Assembly (NCBI GenBank): GCA_964352225.1
Contig: CAYGRM010000317.1
Coordinates: forward strand, 1-7,978
Direction: 5' to 3'
Length of the DNA stretch: 7,978 bases
Source of the DNA: CAJQQY01 sp964352225
Lineage (GTDB): Bacteria > Bacteroidota > Bacteroidia > Chitinophagales > Saprospiraceae
Positions 1-6,081 of the stretch are shown piece by piece. A model generated the notes under the pieces. The model did no database searches, had not been told where the DNA came from, and was given only the letters and a program-made list of their open reading frames with translations. The position numbers were made by a program, and so were the translations under genes. Every line of letters starts with the position of its first letter. Positions within the stretch are counted from its first letter, which is position 1.

Positions 1-494
1 TTTCCGTCTTGGTCAACGGCTACACCAGGCAACGCTTTCATGGCGTCCAAAACCGAACCACCCGATTGTGCTACTTGATCTTCCAAGCTAAAAGATTTTT
101 TGTCCAAGCTCGAACCTACAACTGCTTTTTTAGCATTGATAACTATTTCGTCCAATTGGTTGGATAGGGTAGGTAATTCAATTTTACCTACATCATAATT
201 ATTATTTTTTTCTCCCACCAGAATAGAAATTTTCACTTCTTGAAGACCAACAAAAGAACTTACCAATTGATAGTTGCCGGTGGGAATACCTTCCAAAATG
301 AAACGTCCATTTTCGTCAGATAAACTTCCTGTGATCATAGTGAGATTATCTTCTGAGTTTAAAACTATGGTTGCGTAGGCAAGAGGTTCAGCAGTTTCTT
401 TTTCGAATATTCGTCCCGAAATAGTTGCTTCGTTTTGAGCGAAAAAAGATAATTGGAAAGCTAGAAAAATAAAAATTGAGATTGTTTTTTTCAT
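1..494 (-). CDS. TonB-dependent receptor-type outer-membrane protein, N-terminal part (3' end outside window)
   Basis: The reading frame starts at the ATG at 494-492 and stays open to the left edge, giving 164 residues. Residues 1-20 look like a signal peptide: MKK, then a hydrophobic run ending in FFA, with likely cleavage before Q20 or N21. Residues about 22-107 resemble the carboxypeptidase-regulatory-like (CarbopepD_reg_2) beta-sandwich found at the front of Bacteroidota outer-membrane receptors, with SGRIFEKETAEPLAYATI and later SDENGRFILEGIPTGNY. Residues about 113-164 look like the start of a plug domain, with DEIVINAKK and then SVLDAMKALPGVAVDQDG. The beta-barrel lies outside the window. 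Such proteins sit in the outer membrane and usually import large or scarce nutrients with TonB energy. A barrel-only relative (OMP_b-brl_3 type) shares this N-terminus and cannot be excluded. The substrate cannot be told. No clear promoter box was found in the 250 bp upstream. Confidence 0.85.
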   Translation of the reverse strand, partial: MKKTISIFIFLAFQLSFFAQNEATISGRIFEKETAEPLAYATIVLNSEDNLTMITGSLSDENGRFILEGIPTGNYQLVSSFVGLQEVKISILVGEKNNNYDVGKIELPTLSNQLDEIVINAKKAVVGSSLDKKSFSLEDQVAQSGGSVLDAMKALPGVAVDQDG

Positions 495-693
495 GAAAAT
501 GTATTCATTTAGAAAAGCGATTTGGAGAATATTTTTTAATTAGAATATTTAAATAAGTAGATGCATGACTGTTTTAAATAAAAGTGTCATTTCATTTAAA
601 GTGCAATAATATTAATGGATTTAGGAGAAAATTAGGAGAGAATGGAAGATAGACAAATTATCTTGCCTAGTTACTTAAGGAAATGTATTTATA

Positions 694-736
694 GAAAAAT
701 GGCTGTTAGAACTTTAATTTCTAACAGCCATTTTTT
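694..736 (-). terminator. Strong intrinsic terminator hairpin after the Nudix-like gene
   Basis: Bases 695-711 pair perfectly with 719-735 (17 bp, core GGCTGTTAG/CTAACAGCC, 7-nt loop), with a G-T wobble at 694/736. The stem has an A-run on one flank and a T-run on the other, so it could terminate from either strand. It starts 10 bp past the stop codon of the minus-strand gene at 747-1388, so its main job is probably to end that transcript. It would isolate the outer-membrane receptor gene further on, which then needs its own promoter somewhere in 495-690; I found no confident promoter box there. Confidence 0.88.
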
Positions 737-746
737 ACTTTTTTAT

Positions 747-1388
747 TTAAGAAGATTTCGGACGTAGCAAGTTATATTTCTCGGCCGCTTGCCGATGCGA
801 GTGGATTAATTTTTCGAACTCAATCAAAGGCAAGGGGATTCTAGTCTCCACAATATCTGTATCGATGGGTCGATAATTATCATCTGGAAATGGAAAACTA
901 ACTTCCTCTCCGTTGATATCGATCATCTTTTTTACTTCCAAAAAGTATTGAGTATGACTATCTTTTTCAATATAGTGAAATACAATTGGTTCAAGATCCA
1001 TTGGATAAAAACCAATTTCTTCCAAGGATTCCATCACCATCGTTCTCAACATATAAATGGCAGCTTTATTTTCAGTATAACCTTCCAACAAATCTTTCCT
1101 TTTACGTTCATTTCGATAAATGATCGCTTGAGTTTTTCTAGGAAATTTTAATTTATCTAAAGTTTTAAAAAGTGCATTTTCATAATCCATGTATTGTTCA
1201 TAGATTTTTTCATCAGAGCCACCTGGTAATTTAAAATTGGTGATATCTCGAAATCGATCTCTATCTCTTAATGCTATAATATTAGGATCGCCATCAGCAT
1301 CATTGAAGCAAAAAATTATGCCCACATAATGACTTTGAGGCGGTTCAGGCACTTCCGTCAATTTGTACGTTTGATATTTATCCAGCAT
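747..1388 (-). CDS. Nudix-like hydrolase with an insertion in the Nudix box (tentative)
   Basis: This is a 213-residue soluble protein with no signal peptide or membrane segment. Residues 54-57 read LPGG, and residues 120-127 read ESLEEIGF, which fits the second half of the Nudix signature (REUxEExGU, with M119 in place of Arg). In normal Nudix proteins the last Gly of the LPGG and the Arg position are 14 residues apart; here they are 62 apart. The box is therefore split by about 48 residues, mostly charged helix-like sequence (for example YRNERKRKDLLEGYTE). Hydrophobic YVGIIFCF (21-28) before the box and QYFLEVKK (147-154) after it fit the surrounding strands. Nudix enzymes cleave nucleoside diphosphates linked to another group, with metal bound by the EExxE-like acidic residues; E120, E123 and E124 could serve here. 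The substrate is unknown. It appears monocistronic, with the terminator at 694-736 right after it. The family call is from motif reading only. Confidence 0.5.
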   Translation of the reverse strand: MLDKYQTYKLTEVPEPPQSHYVGIIFCFNDADGDPNIIALRDRDRFRDITNFKLPGGSDEKIYEQYMDYENALFKTLDKLKFPRKTQAIIYRNERKRKDLLEGYTENKAAIYMLRTMVMESLEEIGFYPMDLEPIVFHYIEKDSHTQYFLEVKKMIDINGEEVSFPFPDDNYRPIDTDIVETRIPLPLIEFEKLIHSHRQAAEKYNLLRPKSS

Positions 1389-1433
1389 AGGAAAATAAGA
1401 TTGTTTTGGTATTTAAATAAAAATTGAAGTTAC

Positions 1434-1508
1434 TAGACTTTATTCTAAATGAAGTTGTATGGGAGAACGTAAAACGTCTAACGTTCAACGTCCATCGAAT
1501 AAAGTCTA
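1434..1508. repeat. Small inverted-repeat element between two genes
   Basis: The 12-bp arm TAGACTTTATTC (1434-1445) is matched exactly in inverse by GAATAAAGTCTA (1497-1508). The right arm ends one base before the stop codon of the desaturase gene (1510-1512). The 51-bp interior carries four AACGTNN heptamers and further weak inverse similarity (ATGAAGTTG against ATGGACGTTG on the other strand), so the whole unit could fold as one irregular hairpin. It lies downstream of the desaturase gene and 46 bp upstream of the Nudix-like start. It could be a terminator-like RNA structure or a dispersed MITE/REP-like element. The sequence alone does not decide. Confidence 0.6.
1466..1493. repeat. Four tandem AACGTNN heptamers
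   Basis: AACGT occurs at 1466, 1473, 1480 and 1487, exactly every 7 bp, each followed by two variable bases (AA, CT, TC, CC). The ACGT core is self-complementary, so units can pair with one another on either strand. The array sits inside the 12-bp inverted repeat at 1434-1508. A 7-bp period is not a helical turn, which argues against a simple row of same-face protein sites. Confidence 0.8.
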
Positions 1509-1509
1509 C

Positions 1510-2328
1510 TTAATAATCCGTTTTGATGTCTTTATTGAATGGTAATTTCATTTGATAACCTAAGTCAGCTGATTTTGAATTATCTGCTACATCTAATCCA
1601 TATTTTATTTTGGAAGGATCATCATAAACAAAAGTTCCAAATATTCGATCCCAAATGGAAAAGATATTTCCAAAATTCGTATCCGTCCATGGACGTTCAA
1701 AGTGATGATGGAACTTATGCATATTAGGAGTGATAAATAGATAGCTTAAAAAATGATCAACACTTATCGGCATTTTTAAATTAGAGTGGGTCCAATAGGT
1801 CATTACAACTGTTGTAATTCGATAAACCATATAAACACCAAAGGGAATTCCACCAACTAAAATAGCAAGAAGTGCAAAGACCTCTCTAAAAACATAGTCT
1901 CCTGGATGATGTCGAGTGCCAGTTGTCACATCGACTTCGGTATCACTATGATGTACCATATGAAATCGCCACATAAACGCCACTCGGTGTAATAGATAAT
2001 GTACAAAATATTGAGCTACTAAATCCAAAATCATCACTCCCAAAATCAACTCTACTACTAAAGGAAGATCAATCATATATAATAATCCAATATTATTCTC
2101 TCCTGCCCAAATAAAAACGCCTACTGTTGCTAAACCAAAAAGAGCATTGATAATTATAGTAGTGGAAAGTAGAACTAAATTAACTTTGGCATGTTTCCAT
2201 TTCTTATAAGTAAACTTGGCTAATGGATAGGCACTTTCTAGCAACCAAAAAGCACCCATACAAATAACTATCCATGAAAATTTTTGTGCATTATTTAATT
2301 CTTCAAAAAAGGTAATGAATTCTTGCAT
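1510..2328 (-). CDS. Sterol desaturase / fatty acid hydroxylase family membrane protein
   Basis: The 272-residue protein carries the histidine motifs of the di-iron FA_hydroxylase superfamily: HYLLH (110-114), HMVHH (123-127) and HKFHHH (204-209). Accessory histidines lie at 140-141 (RHHPGD), 181 and 192. Hydrophobic stretches at about 17-32, 50-75, 84-108 and 146-176 give about four membrane segments, with the His clusters on the cytoplasmic side. Family members use O2 and a di-iron centre to hydroxylate or desaturate sterols, carotenoids, sphingoid bases or fatty acyl chains, or to cleave ether lipids. Which substrate applies cannot be read here. After the last His box, the sequence TNFGNIFSIWDRIFGTF (217-233) is the usual family ending. 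The start at 2328 gives a normal length and lies in an AT-rich leader without a Shine-Dalgarno sequence. It is divergent from the acetyltransferase gene and probably transcribed alone. Confidence 0.9.
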   Translation of the reverse strand: MQEFITFFEELNNAQKFSWIVICMGAFWLLESAYPLAKFTYKKWKHAKVNLVLLSTTIIINALFGLATVGVFIWAGENNIGLLYMIDLPLVVELILGVMILDLVAQYFVHYLLHRVAFMWRFHMVHHSDTEVDVTTGTRHHPGDYVFREVFALLAILVGGIPFGVYMVYRITTVVMTYWTHSNLKMPISVDHFLSYLFITPNMHKFHHHFERPWTDTNFGNIFSIWDRIFGTFVYDDPSKIKYGLDVADNSKSADLGYQMKLPFNKDIKTDY

Positions 2329-2473
2329 ATTATAGATTTTTATTACGTTTTTAGGTATGTTACACTTATTTAGTAACTACAATAAAGGTAATTAGTTTTT
2401 TCAAAAAAAAGGTAAAAAACCAATAGACTTGTAGCTTTCTTGATTACATGATTCGAAATATAAAACTAGTTTA
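2329..2473. promoter_or_regulatory. Divergent intergenic region, promoters expected but not resolved
   Basis: These 145 bp separate the start codons of the minus-strand desaturase and the plus-strand acetyltransferase, so promoters for both should lie here. The stretch is very AT-rich, with an A8 run at 2403-2410. Near matches to the Bacteroidota -7 box TANNTTTG exist (TAGACTTG and TAGCTTTC on the plus strand, just after 2420), but none has a properly spaced -33 TTTG. No Shine-Dalgarno sequence precedes either start. Confidence 0.35.
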
Positions 2474-3001
2474 ATGGCAGATCTAAACTCATATCCAATT
2501 CGATTTATTGAGCCTGTTCAGTTAAAAGATGGAACCTTGGTTCAGTTGCGACCGATACATCCATTAGATGAAAATCAGGCAGAAAGTTTTAGAGGGAAAT
2601 TATCTGCAGAAAGTATTTATGATAGATTTTTGGGATACATTCCCAAAATATCAAACCGCTTAGTGGAACGTCTGATCAATATTGATTACTCTCAAGAAAT
2701 GGCAATTGTGGCAGAAGTTCATCTGGAAGAAAAGGAAGTAATTGCTGTGGCTCGAATCGCAAGTGATGGAAGTTCCTCAGCAGATTTTGCCATTATTATC
2801 GCTGATAATTGGCAAAAGAAAGGTCTAGGAACTATTCTTACTAGTTATCTAATTGGAGTAGCTAAAGAGATGGCGTTTGAAAAAATCTATGCGACCGTTT
2901 TCACTCGAAATAAAGGAATGTTAGAAATTTTAAAACGAAAAGAGTTTACTTTTCGAGCGGAGGATGCCATGACCACTTATGCGGAGTTAATATTAAAATA
3001 A
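2474..3001 (+). CDS. GNAT-family N-acetyltransferase, Pat/protein-lysine-acetyltransferase-like
   Basis: This 175-residue soluble protein has one GNAT domain. The N-terminal part, LVQLRPIHPLDENQAESF followed by KLSAESIYDRFLGYIP (about 22-57), closely resembles the entry to the catalytic domain of Pat-type protein lysine acetyltransferases (RPI-P-D then LS-ES-Y-RF). The acetyl-CoA pyrophosphate loop is QKKGLG (114-119, matching Q/R-x-x-G-x-G/A), after the strand DFAIIIAD (104-111). N146 in TRNKGML is the usual late-motif Asn. Larger relatives fuse this domain to an acyl-CoA-synthetase-like part (E. coli PatZ) or a cyclic-nucleotide-binding part (mycobacterial Pat). Neither is present here, so it is a stand-alone enzyme. 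It would transfer acetyl from acetyl-CoA to an amine, perhaps a protein lysine. The target is inferred, not shown. It ends 3 bp before the convergent symporter gene, with no terminator hairpin between them. Confidence 0.85.
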   Translation: MADLNSYPIRFIEPVQLKDGTLVQLRPIHPLDENQAESFRGKLSAESIYDRFLGYIPKISNRLVERLINIDYSQEMAIVAEVHLEEKEVIAVARIASDGSSSADFAIIIADNWQKKGLGTILTSYLIGVAKEMAFEKIYATVFTRNKGMLEILKRKEFTFRAEDAMTTYAELILK

Positions 3002-3004
3002 TTT

Positions 3005-4594
3005 TTAGTGAAAAATAATGTGCAGCATAACTAAGGAAACCAATAATCCTAATCCTATCTGTTGAACACCTTTCGATTCTTTTTGTAAAAAAATAATATC
3101 CTTTCCTTTTTTAAAACCTGCTTTCCAACTTCCCAAAGTCAAAATCGAAAATGCAATCACAATCACCCAACCAGCTCTCACGAAGTAATTCATGGTTGGA
3201 AAGACCCCTTCGAAAGAAATCAACCCAACATCAAATCCTTTAAAAATTAAATGCAAAGGGATGGTCGATAAAAATGCAATCAATGCTACACGATGATTAG
3301 GAGCAGCTAGAAATGCTGCGGAACAAATTAAGACAACAATCCCACAATTGATATAATACCTTAACTCATTTAAAGTATGCGTAAATGCTGCCTCTGGATT
3401 TTCAAATTTTACATACAATAAAACAAATCCCATCAAAACACCTGTAATCAAACTCATCAAAATCGTTCTTCTTCCTGCCTTGACGACTTCTTGATCAGTA
3501 GCATCTTTTTTTATATATCCTTTATAAATATCAATGGAAAAAAGCGTCGCTAAGGAATTAAAAGTAGAGTCCACCGTACTCATCAACGAAGCAAAAAGCG
3601 CACATAGAATAATTCCTTTTACGCCTGTCGGCAAATAAGTTTTGACTAAATAGGGAAAAGCCAAATCTGGTTCTGCTAACGGGGTTCCATTCTCTTGCAT
3701 GATTCCATACAAAGCTATTCCAGGAATAACAATCAATGCTGCCATCACATATTTTATAATACCTCCAAGCATCAATCCCTTTTGTGCTTCTCGTAAACTC
3801 TTGGCTGCCAATGATCTTTGAATTACTGTTTGATTGGCACACCAATAATTAATGTTTAATAAAAACAAACCAAAAATATGTATCCAAGGTAATTTTTCAT
3901 GATCTGCTGGCAAATGGAGATGCATTAATTGTGGCGTCTTGATGTATAATTGCGACCAACCTCCTAAATGATATACTGCCGTAAACATTACTACAAAACC
4001 ACCTAACAATAGAATTACAAATTGAATAATATCCGTTTTGACCACAGCTGCCAGCCCTCCCAAATAGGTATAAATCGCAGAAAAAACACCTAAACCAAAA
4101 ACTAAAATAGCTATTCTAATAATTCGATCTTCATGAATAAAACTCAGCTGTTCAGCAAAAACTAAATCAGCAGCATAGGCTCCCCAAAATAATGCTGCAC
4201 CCAAGGTAATGGTCGCAAACAACAAAATATTTGCAATGGAATAAAATAAAGCTACTCGTCGTCCTAGTCGTTTTTGAATAAATTGAGTAATGGTAATAAT
4301 TCCATCTTTTAAGTACATTGGAACAAAAATAAATGCTGCCATCAAAATTCCTTGGACGGCATTTATTTCCAAACTAGCCTGTGCTAGTCCATACAAATAA
4401 GCAGAACCCATCATCCCCAAAAATTGGTATCCATTGATATTCGTAGCAATGGTAGACAAGGCAATGGAATACCATTTTAGATTTCGATTACTCAAAAAAT
4501 ATTCTTCAGTCGTCACATCTTTTTTACTTCTACCTGAAATAGCTACTACGAAAATAATAATAAAGTAGGAGAGGACGATGGCTAAATCTAACAT
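3005..4594 (-). CDS. Sodium:solute symporter (SSS/SLC5 family, SGLT-like)
   Basis: This 529-residue integral membrane protein has about 13-14 hydrophobic segments starting at residue 3. Family landmarks are EEYFLSNRNLKWYSIALS (30-47), TNINGYQFLG (51-60), YTYLGGLAAVVKTDIIQ (175-191), NYWCANQTVIQRSLAAKSL (249-267) and SLMSTVDSTFNSLATLFSIDIY (336-357). The WCANQ..QR block is typical of the SGLT branch, and S336-S343 matches the region that forms the Na2 sodium site. These carriers bring sugars, myo-inositol, amino acids or carboxylates into the cell with Na+. SGLT-branch members often carry sugars, but the substrate here is not set by the sequence I can read. The gene starts 40 bp after the monooxygenase stop on the same strand, so the two are probably one operon and the transporter may import a compound for that enzyme. 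It converges on the acetyltransferase gene with a 3-bp gap. Confidence 0.93.
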   Translation of the reverse strand: MLDLAIVLSYFIIIFVVAISGRSKKDVTTEEYFLSNRNLKWYSIALSTIATNINGYQFLGMMGSAYLYGLAQASLEINAVQGILMAAFIFVPMYLKDGIITITQFIQKRLGRRVALFYSIANILLFATITLGAALFWGAYAADLVFAEQLSFIHEDRIIRIAILVFGLGVFSAIYTYLGGLAAVVKTDIIQFVILLLGGFVVMFTAVYHLGGWSQLYIKTPQLMHLHLPADHEKLPWIHIFGLFLLNINYWCANQTVIQRSLAAKSLREAQKGLMLGGIIKYVMAALIVIPGIALYGIMQENGTPLAEPDLAFPYLVKTYLPTGVKGIILCALFASLMSTVDSTFNSLATLFSIDIYKGYIKKDATDQEVVKAGRRTILMSLITGVLMGFVLLYVKFENPEAAFTHTLNELRYYINCGIVVLICSAAFLAAPNHRVALIAFLSTIPLHLIFKGFDVGLISFEGVFPTMNYFVRAGWVIVIAFSILTLGSWKAGFKKGKDIIFLQKESKGVQQIGLGLLVSLVMLHIIFH

Positions 4595-4634
4595 GGACTG
4601 ATTTATTTTTCGTTTTGTAAATGTATTGTTGGAA

Positions 4635-5801
4635 TTATTTCCTTTGTCCTCGTCCTAAAGGAGTCATGGGCATTTCTTTCGGAATTCTGCCTTGAATTTC
4701 TGGCAATGAGACAGTTTTTAAATGTGGTAAAACCATTTTGGCAAATCGTTCGCATTCCTCCAGATGAGGATACCCAGAAAAAATAAATGATCGAATTCCC
4801 AAATCCATATACCTTTTTATTTTTTCTAAAATTTGCTCTGGAGTACCTACTAAGGCAGCTCCACAGCCAGATCTTGCTCGACCAATTCCAGTCCATAACA
4901 ATTGTTCTACAAATCCTTCATTGTCTGATAAATCTCTCATGTTGGCCTGACGAGCCACGCCTAAAGATTTAGCATCAAGAGCACGTTCTCTAATTTCATT
5001 GCCATGTTCATCATTCCCATCCACTTTTGACATCAGCTTTCTTGCAGCAGCTTTAGCCGCTGCTTCGGTTTCTCGAACTATCACATGAATCCGCAAACCA
5101 AAGTCCACCGTTCGATTATATCCAGCAGCCTTTTGAGACATGGTCGTCATCAATTCTTCTAATTTGGTTTCCGTCTCTGGCCACATTAAATATACATCGC
5201 AATGTTCTGCACAAAGATCCACACCAGCAGGGGAGTAGCCACCAAAATACAATAGTGGGCCACCGTTTTGTTGATAAGGTTTGACAGGATCAGTTGGTAA
5301 TTTTAAATTATAATATTCGCCGGAGAAGTTGATTTCATCTTCATTCCATGCTTGTTTTAAAATCTGAATAACTTCTCTAGAACGTTGATATCTTTCTGCC
5401 GAACTCAGATCAGTTCCAGGCAGATTGGAAGAGATAATATTGATAGTTAATCTTCCTTTTAAAATATGATCAAGGGTGGCAATTGCTCTAGCTAACATCG
5501 GAGGATGCACCTCTCCACATCGAATCGCAGCCAACAAATTAATATTTTTAGTTAACGGAGCCACCGCTGATGCAAAGGTTAAAGTATCTTGCCCAACTTG
5601 ATACGAGGAAGGGCAAAGAATATTTCGAAACCCTAATTTATCTGCGGTCAATAAAATTTTAGAAGCATTTTCCCAACTACTTTTATGATCCATGCTGTGA
5701 GCTCCAAGTATTTCATCATCACCATTACAGATGGGAGCAAACCATGAAACTTCAGCACCATCTAGGTGCTCAGATCGAATTTTGATTTTTGATTTTTCCA
5801 T
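4635..5801 (-). CDS. LLM-class flavin-dependent monooxygenase, alkanesulfonate monooxygenase (SsuD)-like
   Basis: The 388-residue length fits SsuD (381 in E. coli), and similarity runs end to end: ADKLGFRNILCPSS (53-66), ATLDHILKGRLTINI (108-122), LLYFGGYSPAG (183-193), DFGLRIHVIVRET (233-245), GIGRARSGCGAALVGT (305-320) and FSGYPHLEECERF (341-353). SsuD active-site residues Arg226, His228, Arg297 and Tyr331 line up with R237, H239, R310 and Y344. The SsuD Cys54 position has no Cys here; the matching stretch reads YQVGQD (67-72). SsuD uses FMNH2 and O2 to release sulfite from alkanesulfonates. This protein may act on such a sulfonate or another small substrate. No flavin reductase (SsuE) gene lies in the window, so reduced flavin must come from elsewhere. 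It is cytoplasmic with no signal peptide. The symporter gene follows 40 bp downstream, probably in the same operon. Confidence 0.87.
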   Translation of the reverse strand: MEKSKIKIRSEHLDGAEVSWFAPICNGDDEILGAHSMDHKSSWENASKILLTADKLGFRNILCPSSYQVGQDTLTFASAVAPLTKNINLLAAIRCGEVHPPMLARAIATLDHILKGRLTINIISSNLPGTDLSSAERYQRSREVIQILKQAWNEDEINFSGEYYNLKLPTDPVKPYQQNGGPLLYFGGYSPAGVDLCAEHCDVYLMWPETETKLEELMTTMSQKAAGYNRTVDFGLRIHVIVRETEAAAKAAARKLMSKVDGNDEHGNEIRERALDAKSLGVARQANMRDLSDNEGFVEQLLWTGIGRARSGCGAALVGTPEQILEKIKRYMDLGIRSFIFSGYPHLEECERFAKMVLPHLKTVSLPEIQGRIPKEMPMTPLGRGQRK

Positions 5802-5920
5802 TTTATTCTTCGTAGTAAATGTTATTTTTTATGTTTTGAACTCTCTTGGTTTTCCTTCCAAATTGAGGTTTGGTCAATCCCGAAATTCTAAAAAGTTTAC
5901 ACATCAACTGATTCCTACTT

Positions 5921-6081
5921 AGTACGCTGTAACATAATTAACTTTTGAACTTGATGGCTTCTTTTAAAATTATCCTTCGTTAAATTTTCTGCAGATAGCT
6001 AGGCTATCTTTATCAAATTTGCCTTGACTAATTTCAAAATAATCTCATCAAATCCTAAAATAATTTAGGTTACAGAGTACT
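5921..6081. repeat. 161-bp imperfect palindrome between the monooxygenase and aldo/keto reductase genes
   Basis: The unit is symmetric about base 6001. The outer arms AGTACGCTGTAAC (5921-5933) and GTTACAGAGTACT (6069-6081) pair at 12 of 13 positions. The centre AGATAGC (5993-5999) and GCTATCT (6003-6009) pairs perfectly around a 3-nt TAG loop. Between them, more blocks match in inverse: AAATTT, then TTTTAAAATTA against TAATTTCAAAA (10 of 11, with a 1-nt shift), then TTGATG against CATCAA. By hand count about two thirds of the 79 positions per arm can pair. The right end touches the aldo/keto reductase stop codon (6081-6083), so transcripts of that gene would carry the fold in their 3' end. 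It may be a terminator-like structured RNA or a MITE/REP-like dispersed element. It contains no ORF of note. Confidence 0.72.

Noticed and set aside
495..690. Bacteroidota -33/-7 promoter for the outer-membrane receptor gene
   Set aside because: No TANNTTTG with a correctly spaced TTTG was found on the minus strand; the region is AT-rich with only loose direct repeats such as TAGGAGA.
2359..2377. GTTAC-9 nt-GTAAC inverted repeat in the divergent region as an operator
   Set aside because: Short arms, a single copy and no adjacent regulator; not distinguishable from chance.
2990..3020. Bidirectional terminator between the convergent acetyltransferase and symporter genes
   Set aside because: The ends are only 3 bp apart and I see no stem-loop with a T-run in or around this junction.
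4603..4896. 97-codon open frame on the minus strand overlapping the end of the monooxygenase gene
   Set aside because: It lies in another frame inside a clear SsuD-like gene and its product, rich in Trp, Ser and Arg, resembles no protein family.
5858..5873. CCAAA-6 nt-TTTGG inverted repeat upstream of the monooxygenase gene as an operator
   Set aside because: Five-base arms are expected by chance in AT-rich DNA, and no regulator gene lies nearby.
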